Source of the DNA: Polaribacter vadi
GTDB lineage: Bacteria; Bacteroidota; Bacteroidia; Flavobacteriales; Flavobacteriaceae
Length of the DNA: 64,000 nt
Direction of reading: 5' to 3'
Assembly: GCF_001761365.1 (NCBI RefSeq)
Contig: NZ_CP017477.1
Span: 828,501-892,500 of the forward strand
Made by a program: the position numbers and the translations under genes. Below are positions 62,286-64,000 of this stretch, one piece after another (position 1 is the stretch's first letter; each line of letters starts with the position of its first letter). Under the pieces are notes generated by a model. That model worked only from the letters and a program-made list of their open reading frames with translations, did not search any database and was not told where the DNA came from.

Positions 62286-63544
62286 GTATGAGTACGCTTC
62301 TTAAAAATGCAACGATTATAGATGCATCAAGTCCTTATCATCAACAAAAAAAAGATATTTTAATTAGTGATGGGAAAATTGAAAAAATTGAAGATTCAAT
62401 TCAGCAAAAAAAGAACTATACAGTTGTAAACGTTGATAATTTACACGTTTCTTGTGGATGGTTTGACACCAGTGTTTCTTTAGGTGAACCTGGTTTTGAA
62501 GAACGAGAAACCATTAAAAATGGCTTGCAAGTTGCCGCAAAAAGTGGCTTTACTACAATTGCTGTAAATTCGAACACAAATCCTATTATCGACTCGAAAT
62601 CTGATGTTGAGTTTTTAATTAACAAGGCTCAAAATTCTGCTGTAAAACTATACCCAATTGCTGCTTTAACCATAAATAGTGAAGGTGTTGACATGGCTGA
62701 ACTGTATGACATGCAACAATCTGGAGCTGTAGCTTTTGGCGATTACAACAAACCTATTGAGAATGACAACTTAATGAAAGTTGCACTTTTGTACGCTCAA
62801 AATTTTGATGGTTTGGTATTGAGTTTCCCAAAAAACAACAAAATTGCTGGAGAAGGAATTGCAAACGAAGGCATTAACAGCACTAAATTAGGGTTGAAAG
62901 GAATTCCTGCTTTGGCTGAACATATTCAAATTGCTAGAGATATATTTTTGTTAGAATATACAGGTGGAAAATTACACATACCAACAATTTCATCTGCAAA
63001 ATCGGTTGAACTGATTAAAGATGCCAAGAAAAAAGGACTGAAAGTTACTTGTAGTGTTGCTGCACATCACTTGGTTTTGACAGATAATGAGTTGCATGGT
63101 TTTGATAGTAACTTTAAAACGAATCCGCCTTTAAGAACTAAAGACGATATTAAAGTTTTACAAAAAGGAGTCAAATCTGGGGTGATAGACATCATAACTT
63201 CCGATCATAATCCTATTGATATTGAACATAAAAAAGTAGAATTTAGCGAAGCAAAAGATGGTGTGATTGGTTTAGAAACTGTTTTTGGTGCTTTAAATTC
63301 GGTTTTAGATTTAGAAGATTTTATCAACTGTATCACAACAAAACCAAAAGAAATTTTTGGGATTGAAAATTATTCTATAAAAGAAGGAAACATTGCTGAT
63401 GTAACTTTATTTGACCCAAATAGCGATGTAACTTTTACAAAAGAACATATTTTATCGACTTCTAAAAACAGCCCTTTTATCAACAAAAAACTAAAAGGAA
63501 ATGTTTATGGAATTTTTGCAAACAATCAATTAATTTTAAAATAA
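62282..63544 (+). CDS. Dihydroorotase homologue lacking metal-binding histidines
   Basis: A 420-residue amidohydrolase-fold protein of the dihydroorotase type I family. The order of conserved blocks is kept: LGEPGFEERETIKNG, SGFTTIAVNSNTNPIIDS, GLKGIPALAEHIQIARDI, AAHHLVLTDNEL, NPPLRTKDD, TSDHNPIDIEHKKVEF and GLETVFGAL. However, the HxH metal motif reads SVS (residues 64-66 in DTSVSLGEPG), the LHxxHxS histidine is replaced (LHIPTIS), and the LREPG Arg is Gly. It is therefore probably catalytically dead for pyrimidine synthesis, like the non-catalytic PyrC-like partners of aspartate transcarbamylase. Coupled to the BatA gene. Confidence 0.85.
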   Translation: MSMSTLLKNATIIDASSPYHQQKKDILISDGKIEKIEDSIQQKKNYTVVNVDNLHVSCGWFDTSVSLGEPGFEERETIKNGLQVAAKSGFTTIAVNSNTNPIIDSKSDVEFLINKAQNSAVKLYPIAALTINSEGVDMAELYDMQQSGAVAFGDYNKPIENDNLMKVALLYAQNFDGLVLSFPKNNKIAGEGIANEGINSTKLGLKGIPALAEHIQIARDIFLLEYTGGKLHIPTISSAKSVELIKDAKKKGLKVTCSVAAHHLVLTDNELHGFDSNFKTNPPLRTKDDIKVLQKGVKSGVIDIITSDHNPIDIEHKKVEFSEAKDGVIGLETVFGALNSVLDLEDFINCITTKPKEIFGIENYSIKEGNIADVTLFDPNSDVTFTKEHILSTSKNSPFINKKLKGNVYGIFANNQLILK

Positions 63545-63550
63545 TACAAA

Positions 63551-63895
63551 ATGGAAAGAATAGACATAAACAACGAAGAAACTGTAAACGAAGGAAAAAT
63601 CGCTGCCATCATTAGCCATTTATGGATTGTAGGTTTGGTGATTGCTTTTATAATGAATCTGAATAAAAAAAACTCGTTTACAAGCTTTTACATAAGACAA
63701 ATGATTGGTTTAAATTTAGCGCAGTTTTTAAATGGCGTTTTAATTTATGAGCTTTTAGGAAGAACTGCTGGTTTAATTGTTGGTGTTTTACTATTTATTT
63801 GTTGGTTTATTTCTTTGTTTGGCGCATTTAAAGGTGAAGAAAAACTAATACCATATATTGGTGAATATTTTCAAAAAGGGTTTCAAGGAATTTAG
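63551..63895 (+). CDS. Small DUF4870-like membrane protein
   Basis: A 114-residue membrane protein with three to four helices: IAAIISHLWIVGLVIAFIMN, then FYIRQMIGLNLAQFLNGVLIY (after NSFTSF), GLIVGVLLFICWFISLFGAF, ending in a short soluble tail. The S/YIRQ motif and helix order match the Tic20/DUF4870 group. It follows the dihydroorotase-like gene by six bases and is likely in the same operon. Function unknown. No feature is seen in the 105 bases after it. Confidence 0.78.
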   Translation: MERIDINNEETVNEGKIAAIISHLWIVGLVIAFIMNLNKKNSFTSFYIRQMIGLNLAQFLNGVLIYELLGRTAGLIVGVLLFICWFISLFGAFKGEEKLIPYIGEYFQKGFQGI

Positions 63896-64000
63896 GATAA
63901 ATTTCAAAAAAAACCAATTTTAATAAATTTTTAATACAAAGTCCTGCTGAAAAGAGGGATTCATTAAAGTTGCTATTTTGAATTTATTACGTTTTAATTT

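Noticed and set aside
1..64000. tRNA or rRNA genes
   Set aside because: I saw no cloverleaf-like segments or rRNA motifs in any intergenic stretch; a covariance-model scan would be decisive.

Overview
The window is chromosomal DNA from an AT-rich marine-type member of Flavobacteriaceae (Bacteroidota), close to Polaribacter or Tenacibaculum as far as can be judged without a search. The evidence is: type A and type B sorting domains of the type IX secretion system (T9SS); many promoters of the Bacteroidota form TAnnTTTG, often with an upstream TTG; almost no Shine-Dalgarno sequences; and families typical of this phylum (DUF4270, DUF5916, head GIN domain, BatA, DUF4870). Most of the window is ordinary core metabolism. 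I see no tRNA, rRNA, CRISPR array, transposase, integrase or phage gene.

Layout. 1-5.0 kb: 3' end of an acyl-CoA carboxylase subunit, the pta-ackA acetate operon and a T9SS-secreted protein. 5.0-12 kb: yebC, an AIM24 protein, a hotdog protein, and a DUF4870-PadR-PspC-GIN envelope/regulatory cluster. 12-18 kb: a lipoprotein with two GxxH motifs, an ergothioneine-type operon (egtB-egtD-racemase homologue), an NmrA-type oxidoreductase and a NYN/OST-HTH protein. 18-24 kb: membrane proteins, a VanX-like dipeptidase, and pyruvate dehydrogenase E1 alpha and E2. 24-30 kb: sbcD-sbcC and a TlpA-like lipoprotein. 30-38 kb, minus strand: accA, a DMT transporter, lptG, tgt, rluF, an outer-membrane protein and a DUF4270 lipoprotein. 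38-42 kb: kelch lipoprotein, LytS/LytTR two-component pair, alkB. 42-50.3 kb: uvrB and an accessory block. 50.6-54 kb: GNAT and proC-proB-proA. 54-64 kb: sucC, a DUF5916 protein, a LolD-like ATPase, a CPBP protease, a TIGR02757 protein, a BatA-domain protein, a dihydroorotase homologue and a small membrane protein.

The strongest anomaly is downstream of uvrB. The intact gene (42060-44048) is followed by two more copies of its own 3' end (47333-47584 and 50158-50259). They bracket two cargo segments: a 1064-residue T9SS type B protein, then an outer-membrane protein gene with a disrupted paralogue. Copy 3 matches the functional tail with only synonymous changes over its last 20 codons. Copy 2 is a mosaic with a 95-base identical core and diverged ends. 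This resembles layered insertion or displacement at the uvrB 3' end, with no recombinase in view.

Other points to check are enzyme homologues that lack their defining residues. A racemase homologue in the ergothioneine operon lacks the first catalytic Cys. A dihydroorotase homologue lacks the HxH metal motif. Tgt lacks the CxCxxC zinc ligands. There are also several short genes below normal ORF cut-offs, some with their own promoter, and -7 boxes that abut ATG codons and suggest leaderless transcripts.
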